Assembly (NCBI GenBank): GCA_017940895.1
Contig: JAGAXM010000009.1
Location: 1-59,549 of the forward strand
Direction: 5' to 3'
Length of the DNA: 59,549 nucleotides
From: Clostridiales bacterium
Lineage (GTDB): Bacteria; Bacillota; Clostridia; Saccharofermentanales; Saccharofermentanaceae
Below the pieces are notes generated by a model. The model did no database searches, had not been told where the DNA came from, and saw only the letters and a list, made by a program, of their open reading frames with translations. Shown here one piece after another: positions 35,623-44,295 of the stretch; position 1 is the stretch's first letter; each line of letters begins with the position of its first letter. A program made the translations under genes and the position numbers.

Positions 35623-38112
35623 TTATCCGAGGACTACCTCAACCTGGTGTGTCTTGCCGTCACCGCATACGGGAACGATGCAGCCGTCGATAGCCTGACC
35701 GTCAACTGTGAGGCTCTTTACGCCCTTGTTAACGTGATCGGGATTCTTGATTGTGATCTCGTAAGTGTCGCCTCTGAACTGACGTGTAGCCTTGAAGCCG
35801 TCCCATGCTGAAGGGATGGAAGGATCTACTCTTAAGCCGTCGAACTCAGGCTTAACACCGAGGATGTACTGGGAGATGGCAACCATGTTCCATGCAGCCG
35901 TACCTGTGAGCCAGGAGTTCTTGCCCTGACCGAAGTTCTTAGCATCCTTACCGCCGATCATCTGACCGTAAACGTACGGCTCAGTCTTGTGGATGTCGGA
36001 TGTCTCCTCAGTGAAAGCAGGAGCAATCTTGGAATAGTACTCGAATGCCTTCTCTCCTCTTCCTGCATAAGCCTCAGCACAGATGATCCATGCGTTGTTA
36101 TGTGTGAAGATACCTGCGTTCTCCTTGTATCCGCCCGGATATGTAGAGATCTCACCGTACTGGATGTAGTACTTTGTGAATGCAGGGTTATTGAGAACGA
36201 GACCGAACTCGCAGTTCAGATACTTATCGATGGAGTTCAATGTCTTGATATCAGCGCCTACGTCCTTACCGATCTCAGACATAACTGCGAAGCCCTGAGG
36301 CTCGATGAAGATCTTACCTTCCTCACACTCGTGGGAACCCATCTTCTCGCCGTTAGCATCATAAGCTCTTAAGAACCACTCGCCGTCGAAAGCGGACTCC
36401 ATGACGTTCTTCTTCATCTTATCGATCTCAGCCTGAGCCTTAGCAGCCTCTTCTGTCTTACCGAGGTGCTCGAGGATACCTACGTATGCAGGACCTGTGT
36501 ATGTGAACAGAGCTGCAACGAATACGGACTCAGCGATCTTGGAATAGCCGCCCTCAGCCTTGAACTTAGGATTTGTGTATGTCTGGAAAGACTCACCCGG
36601 TGTGTCGGAGAAGCACGAGAGGTTGATACAGTCGTTCCAGTCAGCTCTCATTGCAAGAGGCAGTCCGTGAGGTCCGAGATTCTCAACGATGTGATAGAAG
36701 GAAACCTTGAGGTGATCGAGCATAGGCTTAGCAAGTGACTCGTCGTTGTCGTAAGGAACCATCTCATCGAGGATTGTCCAGTCACCTGTCTCCTTGATGT
36801 AAGCAGCAACGGAAAGGATCATCCAGAGCGGGTCATCGGAGAAGTCACCGCCGATATCGGAGTTACCCTTCTTGGTAAGAGGCTGATACTGGTGATAGCA
36901 TCCGCCGTCAGGCATCTGTGTTGAAGCGATGTCGATGATCCTCTCTCTTGCACGATCAGGGATCTGATGTACGAATCCGAGGATATCCTGGTTAGAATCT
37001 CTGAAGCCCATACCACGGCCGATACCGGACTCGAAGTAAGAAGCGGAACGGGAGAGGTTGAACGTAACCATGCACTGATACTGGTTCCAGATGTTGACCA
37101 TACGGTTAACCTTATCATCAGGTGTATCAACCTTGAAGATCGAGAGGAGATGATCCCATGTATTGCGAAGTTCCTCGAGACCTGCAGCAACCTTCTCAGG
37201 TGTGTTGTACTTCTCGATCATTGCATCAGCCTTCTCTCTGTTGAGAACCCATGTCTCTCTTGTGAGAAGACCCTCGGGCTTTGTGGAAGCGAACTTCTTG
37301 TCCTGAGGATTCTCAGCATATCCGAGAATGTAGATCAATGTCTTTGTCTCACCGGGAGCGAGTGTAACCTTCTTGTAGTGGGAAGCGATAGGAGACCAGC
37401 CGTCAGCGAAGGAATTGGAAGCCTTGCCTGCCTTAACTGTCTCAGGGTTATCCCAGCCGTTGTAGATGCTTCCGAGGAATGCATCACGGTCTGTATCATA
37501 ACCGTCGATAGTATCGTTAACTGTGTAGAAAGCGTAGTGATTACGTCTGTCTCTGTACTCTGTTACGTGATAGATTGTGGATCCCAAGATCTCTACACGG
37601 CCTGTGGAGAAGTTTCTCTGGAAGTTTGTGCAGTCATCCTGAGCATCCCACAAGCACCACTCAGCCATTGAGAAGATGGAGAATTCCTTTGCTGTTGATC
37701 CTTCGTTAGTGAGGACAACCTGCTGAACCTCTCCGTCGTAGTTCTGGGGAACGAAGAAAGTAACCTCAGCCTTAAGGTCATTCTTCTTACCTGTGATGAT
37801 CGTGTAACCCATACCGTGACGGCACTCATAAGCATCAAGCTCTGTCTTTACAGGAGACCAGCCGGGATTCCATACTGTGCCATTGTCATTGATGTAGAAA
37901 TAACGACCGCCCATATCGAGAGGTACGTTGTTATAGCGATAACGTGTAATTCTTCTGAGCCTTGCGTCCTTATAGAAGCTGTAGCCGCCGGCAGTATTGG
38001 AAATAAGGGAGAAGAATCCCTGATTGCCGAGGTAGTTGATCCAAGGATAGGGTGTCTTGGGAGTATTGATGACGTACTCTTTACGCGCGTCATCGAAATG
38101 ACCGAATTTCAT
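35623..38112 (-). CDS. cbp: Cellobiose phosphorylase (GH94)
   Basis: Cytoplasmic enzyme that phosphorolyses cellobiose to glucose and glucose 1-phosphate, saving one ATP per disaccharide. Length (829) and N-terminus ([15 protein letters not shown]) are characteristic of cellobiose phosphorylases. The catalytic Asp is in [11 protein letters not shown] at about residue 491, the phosphate-binding region includes [16 protein letters not shown] and GTAAWN, and [14 protein letters not shown] is also conserved. No signal peptide. GGAGG precedes ATG 38112. It is the first gene of the cbp-cellodextrin phosphorylase-cellulase cassette. Confidence 0.93.
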   Translation of the reverse strand: MKFGHFDDARKEYVINTPKTPYPWINYLGNQGFFSLISNTAGGYSFYKDARLRRITRYRYNNVPLDMGGRYFYINDNGTVWNPGWSPVKTELDAYECRHGMGYTIITGKKNDLKAEVTFFVPQNYDGEVQQVVLTNEGSTAKEFSIFSMAEWCLWDAQDDCTNFQRNFSTGRVEILGSTIYHVTEYRDRRNHYAFYTVNDTIDGYDTDRDAFLGSIYNGWDNPETVKAGKASNSFADGWSPIASHYKKVTLAPGETKTLIYILGYAENPQDKKFASTKPEGLLTRETWVLNREKADAMIEKYNTPEKVAAGLEELRNTWDHLLSIFKVDTPDDKVNRMVNIWNQYQCMVTFNLSRSASYFESGIGRGMGFRDSNQDILGFVHQIPDRARERIIDIASTQMPDGGCYHQYQPLTKKGNSDIGGDFSDDPLWMILSVAAYIKETGDWTILDEMVPYDNDESLAKPMLDHLKVSFYHIVENLGPHGLPLAMRADWNDCINLSCFSDTPGESFQTYTNPKFKAEGGYSKIAESVFVAALFTYTGPAYVGILEHLGKTEEAAKAQAEIDKMKKNVMESAFDGEWFLRAYDANGEKMGSHECEEGKIFIEPQGFAVMSEIGKDVGADIKTLNSIDKYLNCEFGLVLNNPAFTKYYIQYGEISTYPGGYKENAGIFTHNNAWIICAEAYAGRGEKAFEYYSKIAPAFTEETSDIHKTEPYVYGQMIGGKDAKNFGQGKNSWLTGTAAWNMVAISQYILGVKPEFDGLRVDPSIPSAWDGFKATRQFRGDTYEITIKNPDHVNKGVKSLTVDGQAIDGCIVPVCGDGKTHQVEVVLG

Positions 38113-38139
38113 GTTGGTTTGCCTCCGTGGTGATTTTTT

Positions 38140-38190
38140 ATAAAACGATGTTTTTATTCTACACTATGGACAGTTCATTTTGAACAAAGA
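38140..38190 (-). promoter_or_regulatory. Candidate cbp promoter with operator-like inverted repeat
   Basis: On the minus strand TAGAAT serves as a -10 about 40-45 bases before cbp, with TTCAAA as a partial -35 at 17-base spacing. The -35 overlaps a perfect inverted repeat GTTCA-TTT-TGAAC (38173-38185). This could be an operator for a cellobiose-responsive repressor; it does not match the canonical cre or CelR/LacI consensus. Function is inferred. Confidence 0.45.
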
Positions 38191-38225
38191 AGAACATAAT
38201 TATTAGTTCGTTTACAAACACAGAA

Positions 38226-38252
38226 AAGGGCCGCCCTTTAACCGGGCGGCCC
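38226..38252 (-). terminator. Terminator of the 275-residue lipoprotein gene
   Basis: A perfect 9-bp stem GGGCCGCCC/GGGCGGCCC (38228-38252) with a 7-base loop is followed on the minus strand by TTTTCTG, 26 bases after the lipoprotein stop codon. Confidence 0.88.
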
Positions 38253-38277
38253 TCATGATCATTCAGTTAAAAAACGA

Positions 38278-39105
38278 TCACTGAACAGTACATGTAGATC
38301 TGTAGAACTCAACATCGTTCTGGTCGTACAGTACGAATGTATAGCTTCCGGAAGGGAATGAGCTCAGGTTGCAGTCTTCTGCATAGCAGTAGTGCTCGAG
38401 GAATCCGTAATCATTATAATCACGGCTTGTGTAGATCAAAGAACCGTCCTGATATACAACAAAGTAGTAGTCCATATCATCATAATAATGATCACTTGTT
38501 ACATAACAGTCGAGATCAAGATAGGATCTTCCGCTGCCGTAAACGTTGCCGTCAGCACCCCACCAGTTCTCGGATTCGATCCAGCCCTCGTACATTGACT
38601 CGAAGCCGAAGTCGATATCATAAAGCTCACCGTAGAAATCATCTGCGAAGTCATCGACATTATCGATTACCCAGTTGTCTCTCTTGTTTACAAACTCGAG
38701 AGTGATGGAGATCTCGATAGTATCAGCATCATCAAGCAGATCCTCGAACTCATCACAATCCTCAGGATCCTCATCAAGTGCAGCATCGTAATCGGGGATG
38801 GTGATAGTGAATTCTACCGTACCGCCGTCCTTCTTAACGCTTGCCTTACCTGCTTCAACTGTAGCTCTCTCAAGGATAGCGTCTACCGGATCATAAGCTG
38901 CTTCGTAAGCTGCGAGGGCTGCGAGTGCATCGTCTTCGTCTTCGCAAAGCTCTGCCATATCCTCGATCTCTCTTTCAAGAGCTGCCTCGATAAACTGTGT
39001 TCCAATCTCTTTGCACTCCTTAGCTGCAGCAGAACAACCTGTCATGCTCATAGCCATGGAAGCAACAAGAACGGAAGCGATGAGTGTCTTACTTGCCTTC
39101 TTCAT
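38278..39105 (-). CDS. Acidic lipoprotein of unknown function
   Basis: A 275-residue lipoprotein: the signal MKKASKTLIASVLVASMAMS ends in the lipobox MTGC. The mature N-terminal part (about residues 30-150) is helical and acidic and resembles the DUF4878/NTF2-like secreted domains that follow a Cys anchor. The C-terminal third is Tyr/Asp-rich (DHYYDDMDYYFVVY, FLEHYCYAEDC) with beta-strand character. The ATG at 39105 has GGGAGGAAG in the right place. It has its own strong terminator and probably its own promoter (TATAAT at 39141-39136). It sits between the importer and the phosphorylase genes, but no catalytic motif is visible. Confidence 0.7.
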   Translation of the reverse strand: MKKASKTLIASVLVASMAMSMTGCSAAAKECKEIGTQFIEAALEREIEDMAELCEDEDDALAALAAYEAAYDPVDAILERATVEAGKASVKKDGGTVEFTITIPDYDAALDEDPEDCDEFEDLLDDADTIEISITLEFVNKRDNWVIDNVDDFADDFYGELYDIDFGFESMYEGWIESENWWGADGNVYGSGRSYLDLDCYVTSDHYYDDMDYYFVVYQDGSLIYTSRDYNDYGFLEHYCYAEDCNLSSFPSGSYTFVLYDQNDVEFYRSTCTVQ

Positions 39106-39144
39106 AAAACTTCCTCCCGTTTTTTTGATATTTTGATTATACAA

Positions 39145-39170
39145 AAAGAGCCGTGCTTTTGCACGGCTCT
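39145..39170 (-). terminator. Terminator of the sugar importer operon
   Basis: A perfect 10-bp stem AGAGCCGTGC/GCACGGCTCT with a 4-base loop is followed on the minus strand by TTTTTGT, 38 bases after the malG-like stop codon. Confidence 0.93.
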
Positions 39171-39208
39171 TCTTTGAAAATCTGTAATAGATTTCTGTAC
39201 AGTAAGGA

Positions 39209-40087
39209 TTACTCCTTTACACCACCTGCAGCAACACCCTGAATGATGTATCTCTGGAGGAATGCATACGCGATGATGATCGGGAATACGGATGCGGACA
39301 GACCGATGTAGATAGCACCATAGTCTGTGTAACGGTCACCGTAGAGCAACGATACCATCAAAGGCAGAGTCTTCAGGTCCTGCTTTGTGAGGAGGATCGA
39401 AGGAGCGAAGAAGTTGTTCCAAGATCCCAGGAAGGAGAAGATAGCCTGTGTAGCAAGAGCCGGAACGAGGATAGGCAAGCTTACTCTGTTGAAAGTGTAG
39501 AACTCACCAGCGCCGTCGATTCTTGCAGCCTCGATGATTTCCTTGGAAAGCGATGTATCGATGTACTGCTTTACGAAGAATACAACCGAAGGTGCTGCGA
39601 TAGCAGGAAGGATCAAAGGCCATCTTGTTCCGAGGAGACCCATAGCATTCATGAGTCTGTAGAAACCTGTGATGTTAACCGCTGTAGGAACCATCATAAC
39701 ACCAACGATCAATGTGAAGATTGTCTTTCTTCCCTTGAAGTCATAGACGCTCAAGCCATAAGCTGTAAGAGCAGAGAAGTAAACTGTCAGTACTGTTGAA
39801 GAAACAGTGATAATCAGTGAGTTCTTGAAACCAAGAGCAAAACTGAATGTTGAACGGTTGGAAAGATAGGTCCAGTTAGCCTTGAGCTGCTCGAATATGT
39901 GACCGAAGTTAGGCAAAAGCTTGATTCCGGTCTGGATCGAGAATGTATCCCATGTGGCGTTCATGAACATGTACCAGAAAGGGATAATAGCAAGGATAGC
40001 AAAGAAGATAACTACAACGTAAACGAGTATGCTGTATGCTTTTATCGAGGCAGACTTACTGCGCAACTTTTCCTGATTAGTACTCAT
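39209..40087 (-). CDS. Sugar ABC transporter permease, MalG type
   Basis: Integral membrane permease of the CUT1 importer family, 292 residues with about six membrane segments. The cytoplasmic EAA loop that docks the ATPase reads EAARIDGAGEFYTFNRVSLP. It is the partner of the MalF-like permease; their reading frames overlap as ATGA. With the upstream binding protein it forms an importer for an oligosaccharide, plausibly cellodextrins because the phosphorylases lie just downstream. No ATPase gene is present, so a shared MsmK/MsmX-type ATPase is expected elsewhere. Confidence 0.92.
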   Translation of the reverse strand: MSTNQEKLRSKSASIKAYSILVYVVVIFFAILAIIPFWYMFMNATWDTFSIQTGIKLLPNFGHIFEQLKANWTYLSNRSTFSFALGFKNSLIITVSSTVLTVYFSALTAYGLSVYDFKGRKTIFTLIVGVMMVPTAVNITGFYRLMNAMGLLGTRWPLILPAIAAPSVVFFVKQYIDTSLSKEIIEAARIDGAGEFYTFNRVSLPILVPALATQAIFSFLGSWNNFFAPSILLTKQDLKTLPLMVSLLYGDRYTDYGAIYIGLSASVFPIIIAYAFLQRYIIQGVAAGGVKE

Positions 40088-42522
40088 TTTGTGCCACCTG
40101 CCTTTCTTGCGAGTTTCTTTGCTTTTGCAGCAGCTGCTGCGTCCTTATCTCTCATCATGTAGAAGATGATGATGGAAAGGATTGTTGTAACGATGAACAA
40201 GAGGATGGAGATTGCAGAAGCAATACCGATCTGCTTGATACTCGACTTACCGAAAGCGAGCTCGTTTACATACATAAGAACTGTCTGTGTACATCTGACG
40301 TATGTTCCGTTAAATGCAACGAGTGAAGGATACTGGTTGATGTTGAACGGAATATCGTACATCTGGAGACCACCGATCATGGAGGTTACCATAACGAACA
40401 GGAGGATAGGACGGAGCAAAGGCATCGTGATCTTTGTGTATGTCTGGAAGGAGTTAGCACCGTCGAGCTGTGCGGACTCATACAGAGACTCAGAGATCGA
40501 AGTGATACCGGCGATCAAAGTGATCATTGTATTACCGTACCACATCCAGAAGTTGATGAAACATACGATCAATCTTGTGTACCAAGGGTTAACGAAGAAG
40601 TTAATTCTCTCGTGTCCGACTGCATCGAGCAACATCTGAACAGCAGATGTTGCCTCACCTGTGGAGTAAGAGAACAATCTTCTGAAGAAGATAGCGATGG
40701 TTGCCGCTGTGATAACGTTAGGCAAGTACATCAAAGCCTTCATGAGATTGAGACCCTTAAGCTTGAGCTTAGTATCTGTGAACCAAGCAGAGAGGAGCAG
40801 TGCCAAGAGGACCTGAGGAATGAAGCCGATGATCCACATTACGAATGTCGTATAGAACGCACCCAATACCTTATTGAATCTGAACTTGTTTCCAAAGATA
40901 TCGCCGAAGTTATCAAAACCTACGAACAGATAATCTCTTGTAGCATCAGCCTTCTCAAGGAGACCGGAAGGTCTGTTAACCTTAGACTGGTTGTCTGTGA
41001 TAGCAACATTAACTGCTGTGAGTGCCTCATAAGCTTCATTAATAGCCTCTTCGTCACCGGATGCAACTGCAGCATCATAAGCAGCCTGTGCAGCAGGGAG
41101 AGCAGCCTGCGCCTCATCGAGCTTAGCCTGAGCCTTCTCTGCATTCTTATCTTTTCTTGCCTGATCGAGTTCCTCATACTTGTCTAATGTCAGAACAGAA
41201 TCAAGTCCGATAAAAGCCTTGAACTCAAGGTACTTGTTGATATCGAACTGACCGTCGAAGCAGATGTAAGAGTCAACATCGATACCTGCATCGATGAGCT
41301 TCTTTCTGCCTGCGTTCATTGAACCGTCGAGGTAGTTGTTAAGGCAAACGATCTGAAGTGAAGATCTTGTCTTAACGGGGTCGGATGAGTAATTGCTGTC
41401 GATATACTGACGCATTGCAGCAAGGATGTTATCTGTAGCATTAGAAGACTGAACAAGAGTATCGCCTTCCTGAACCAACTTAACCTGCTTAACAATGAGA
41501 CCCATTGCATCAAGTGTGCAAAGGTCGGAGTAGAGCTGCTCCTCACCGGAGTGGAGCTCTGTATCACCGTCAATATAAGACTGGAAATTTGAATAAGAGC
41601 TGATCGAAGGAACTGATGTGGACCATACATTAGCATTGAGATAAGTCTCAAGGTTGCTCATGAAAGGAACAGTGATCGCATTGATCGCAGTCTCTCCGTC
41701 TGCTGATGTGTAAACGGCGTTAGGAGCATTCAGGTTTGCACAGATGTAATAGAACGTCTCTGCATCGGGAGTAACATCCTCAGCCGCGAAGTAATCATAA
41801 AGTGAATCTACGCCCGCATAGTTAGCGAGATAGTTAACGAGAAGTGTCTGACCTTCATCGAACTCACCTGCCTGAAGTGTTGCAAGGAAGTCTTCATACT
41901 GACTGCTTGTAAGGATATCTTCGGCTGTAAGTGAATCCTCTTCGGATCCTTCAGAATCACTCTCTGCAAGTGTTGCAGCTGTTGTAGCTGCTGCGTTTAC
42001 TTTGTTCAACTGGTTGATAACGGTAAGTCCGAGATCAACATAATTAGCGCTCCATGTGTTGAGCTCTTCCATTACGGAAGCATCGGATGCGATATAAGAA
42101 ATATCGCCTGTGTCGATCGTCTGCTGGATCTTGCCTCTTGTGGCCTCAGAAATATCTGTGTTATCTACGAGAGCCTGAAGTCCCTCAGGATCGATAGGGG
42201 AATATCTGTCTGCAACTTCCTGTGCGGAGAAGAAGTTCTTGATCTTCGCATAGTCAGCAGGATTGATACCTGTGCTTCCCTGGAGATCATCATAATAATC
42301 TGTCAGGTTAAGGTATCTGTCGTAATAAACCTCTCTGTGAGAAAAACCCCAGAAGCTCGCATTAGCATTCTGCATAACCGTTCCTGAATACCAGAAAGTG
42401 GTAAGCAACGGATAGAGGCTGAACAAGCAGTATGCGATAACAAAGGGGGCCACAAAGATATAGCCAAACTTGGTATAGCTCATACCTTTACGTCTGGAAG
42501 ATGTATTTGTACCTCTTGCCAT
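40084..42522 (-). CDS. Sugar ABC transporter permease, MalF type, with ~500-residue extracytoplasmic insertion
   Basis: An 812-residue permease, more than twice the usual 300. TM1 (about residues 20-42) is normal. The canonical pre-TM2 motif FVGFDNFGDIF, normally some 25-30 residues after TM1, appears only near residue 535. The stretch between is polar and helical and predicted to lie outside the cell. It includes a Ser/Glu-rich linker and a coiled-coil-like Ala/Glu/Lys segment just before the FVG motif. The remaining five segments and the EAA loop (YESAQLDGANSFQTYTKITMP) are intact. ATG 42522 has GGAGAG at the correct spacing. The insert may contact the binding protein or cell-wall glycans; its fold is unknown. 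Confidence 0.9.
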   Translation of the reverse strand: MARGTNTSSRRKGMSYTKFGYIFVAPFVIAYCLFSLYPLLTTFWYSGTVMQNANASFWGFSHREVYYDRYLNLTDYYDDLQGSTGINPADYAKIKNFFSAQEVADRYSPIDPEGLQALVDNTDISEATRGKIQQTIDTGDISYIASDASVMEELNTWSANYVDLGLTVINQLNKVNAAATTAATLAESDSEGSEEDSLTAEDILTSSQYEDFLATLQAGEFDEGQTLLVNYLANYAGVDSLYDYFAAEDVTPDAETFYYICANLNAPNAVYTSADGETAINAITVPFMSNLETYLNANVWSTSVPSISSYSNFQSYIDGDTELHSGEEQLYSDLCTLDAMGLIVKQVKLVQEGDTLVQSSNATDNILAAMRQYIDSNYSSDPVKTRSSLQIVCLNNYLDGSMNAGRKKLIDAGIDVDSYICFDGQFDINKYLEFKAFIGLDSVLTLDKYEELDQARKDKNAEKAQAKLDEAQAALPAAQAAYDAAVASGDEEAINEAYEALTAVNVAITDNQSKVNRPSGLLEKADATRDYLFVGFDNFGDIFGNKFRFNKVLGAFYTTFVMWIIGFIPQVLLALLLSAWFTDTKLKLKGLNLMKALMYLPNVITAATIAIFFRRLFSYSTGEATSAVQMLLDAVGHERINFFVNPWYTRLIVCFINFWMWYGNTMITLIAGITSISESLYESAQLDGANSFQTYTKITMPLLRPILLFVMVTSMIGGLQMYDIPFNINQYPSLVAFNGTYVRCTQTVLMYVNELAFGKSSIKQIGIASAISILLFIVTTILSIIIFYMMRDKDAAAAAKAKKLARKAGGTK

Positions 42523-42572
42523 CTTGGTCACTCTCCAAAATTATTTTGCCCAAATTTGTTAAGTTAAGGAAA

Positions 42573-42601
42573 TGCGGGGCAGGGTGTTGCCCTGCCCCGC
42601 A
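42573..42601 (-). other. Strong hairpin between binding-protein and permease genes
   Basis: A perfect 12-bp GC-rich stem (TGCGGGGCAGGG and its complement) with a 5-base loop lies between the solute-binding gene and the MalF-like gene. A weak T-run (TTTCCTT) follows. Such hairpins commonly stabilise the binding-protein mRNA or partly stop transcription, so that the binding protein is made in excess over the permeases. Confidence 0.8.
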
Positions 42602-42636
42602 AATTACCTTAGTTAGTTTAAATCAATTGTTATGAA

Positions 42637-44037
42637 TTAAACAATACCAGCATCCTCAACTGCTGCGATGAATGCGGACTCAGCCTCAGCAACAGTAGCG
42701 ATATCGCCCTGGATGTAAGACTCAACTACAGCGTTGAACTGATCGTTGATAGCACCGTCATTGATCGTGATGATAGAGTTGTCGATCTGTGTAGCTGCAT
42801 CGAGGAGAACCGGGATAGGGTTCTGGCCGCCGAGCCACTCAAGACCAAATGCTGCATCATGTCCAAGTGTGTCCATGATGGAGATGTTGTTAACGAACTC
42901 ACCGTTGTTAGCCATATCCTGGAGAGAATCTGTGTTGATGCAGATGTCTCTCATGATCTGTGCTACAGATGCCTTAGAGTTGCAGTACTTGGATGCCATC
43001 AGCCATGTACCACCCCAGTAAGAATCACCAGGAGCTGCAACGATTCCCCAGTCACCGGATGTGGGATTAGGAACGTCGTTTACAGAAGGATCAAGAGCCA
43101 TAGAGAACTTAGCGAGCCACATAGGTCCCCAGTAAGAAAGAACTGTACCGTTGGACATATCAGCTGTCCAAGCATCTGCCCACTGAGATGTCTCGTGTGT
43201 GAGGCCCTCATCGTGGAGTGTCTTAGCGAGGTCGAAGTACTGCTCCATAACAGGATCGATTGTAACTTCACCGTCTACGATCCAAGCCTGTGTACGAGAA
43301 CCAAGGATAGCTCTCATGATGTCGCCTGTAGCGGATACAGCAACATACTCACCAGACTCAGCAACTGTTCTAGCTGTCTCGAGGAATGCATCCCAGCTCT
43401 CGAAGTAAGGAGCTACATCCTCAGGCTCGGATACACCAAGTGTAGCCTCTGCAACAGATCTGTTGTAGAAGACGCCACAAGGGCAAGCCTGCCATGCGAG
43501 ACCCTTAATGATGTTCTCATCGTCTGTAGCGAACTGAAGTGTATAGTTATACATCTCAGAGAGCTCGCTGTAAGCGATGCCGAGATCATTGATAGGCAAT
43601 GTGTTGTCAGACTTCATGTACTTTCTGGCATAGTCAGCGTCGCAAGCGAACATGTCAGGAGCATCCTCACCAGAAGCGAGAACGTTGTCAAGTACCTGCT
43701 GAATTGTGTCAGATGACTGCTGCTCATAACGAACAGTGATGTCAGAGTAAGACTCGATGAGGTTCTTAACTTCCTCGTTGAATCCATAAACGACAACTTC
43801 ATCATCCTCATCAGCAACATCAGCAATTGCGAGCTCGTTGTACTCAGAAACTTCAACTACCTGAGAGATTGTCTCAGCAGGTGCCTCTGTCTCGTCTGCA
43901 ACAGACGCCTGTGTCTCAGCTGCAGAAGCAGCTGTCTCGCCAGCACCCTGTGTCTCTGCAGGCTCTTCAGAACAAGCAGCAACACCGAGTACCATTGCCA
44001 ATGACAACATCAAAGCAATAATCTTCTTTGTCTTCAT
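42637..44037 (-). CDS. Extracellular sugar-binding lipoprotein of the importer
   Basis: Family-1 solute-binding protein of 466 residues. The signal peptide ends in the lipobox GVAAC, followed by a long acidic, Ala/Glu/Thr-rich linker (about residues 24-65) that spaces the domain from the membrane. The mature domain shows typical SBP features (VVVYGFNEEVKNLIESY, DAPDMFACDADYARKYM, GLAWQACPCGVFYNRSV). It is the first gene of the operon and has its own promoter upstream. Cellodextrin binding is inferred from the neighbouring cellobiose and cellodextrin phosphorylases. Confidence 0.9.
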   Translation of the reverse strand: MKTKKIIALMLSLAMVLGVAACSEEPAETQGAGETAASAAETQASVADETEAPAETISQVVEVSEYNELAIADVADEDDEVVVYGFNEEVKNLIESYSDITVRYEQQSSDTIQQVLDNVLASGEDAPDMFACDADYARKYMKSDNTLPINDLGIAYSELSEMYNYTLQFATDDENIIKGLAWQACPCGVFYNRSVAEATLGVSEPEDVAPYFESWDAFLETARTVAESGEYVAVSATGDIMRAILGSRTQAWIVDGEVTIDPVMEQYFDLAKTLHDEGLTHETSQWADAWTADMSNGTVLSYWGPMWLAKFSMALDPSVNDVPNPTSGDWGIVAAPGDSYWGGTWLMASKYCNSKASVAQIMRDICINTDSLQDMANNGEFVNNISIMDTLGHDAAFGLEWLGGQNPIPVLLDAATQIDNSIITINDGAINDQFNAVVESYIQGDIATVAEAESAFIAAVEDAGIV

Positions 44038-44098
44038 TGTTTTTGCCTCCTAAAAAAATAAGGTTTTATTTCTGTCCAATTAGGACCTAAATTTGCTT

Positions 44099-44132
44099 AC
44101 ATGAAGCCTTCGCCTGAGCTCTGTCTTCATGT
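44099..44132 (-). other. Hairpin in the long 5' leader of the importer operon
   Basis: An 8-bp perfect stem ACATGAAG/CTTCATGT with an 18-base interior lies in the untranslated leader between the promoter (44189-44217) and the binding-protein start. No known riboswitch was recognised. This 258-base gap between genes otherwise holds only the promoter and a GGAGG site. Confidence 0.45.
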
Positions 44133-44188
44133 GGTCCATCCGCCTTGCTTGCACGCATGCTCACAAAAACATGGACACTTACGACTGA

Positions 44189-44217
44189 ATTTTACAACAT
44201 GTTGCACATCGTTGCAA
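44189..44217 (-). promoter_or_regulatory. Promoter of the sugar importer operon with internal palindrome
   Basis: On the minus strand TTGCAA (44217-44212), a 17-base spacer and TAAAAT (44194-44189) form a good sigma-A promoter. Within the spacer, abutting the -10, lies the perfect palindrome CAACATGTTG (44195-44204), well placed for a repressor. The resulting 5' leader is about 145 bases. Confidence 0.75.
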
Positions 44218-44295
44218 TCTTTTTTTGTGCGGTCTGTAAAAATGCCTCAAAAAAGTGAGTGAAATATGTGTGAATTTCGCTGCAAAGATCGCACC

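Noticed and set aside
40084..42522. MalF-type gene as an assembly chimera of two genes
   Set aside because: The frame is continuous, codon use does not change, and both permease parts belong to one normal MalF protein interrupted at a loop.
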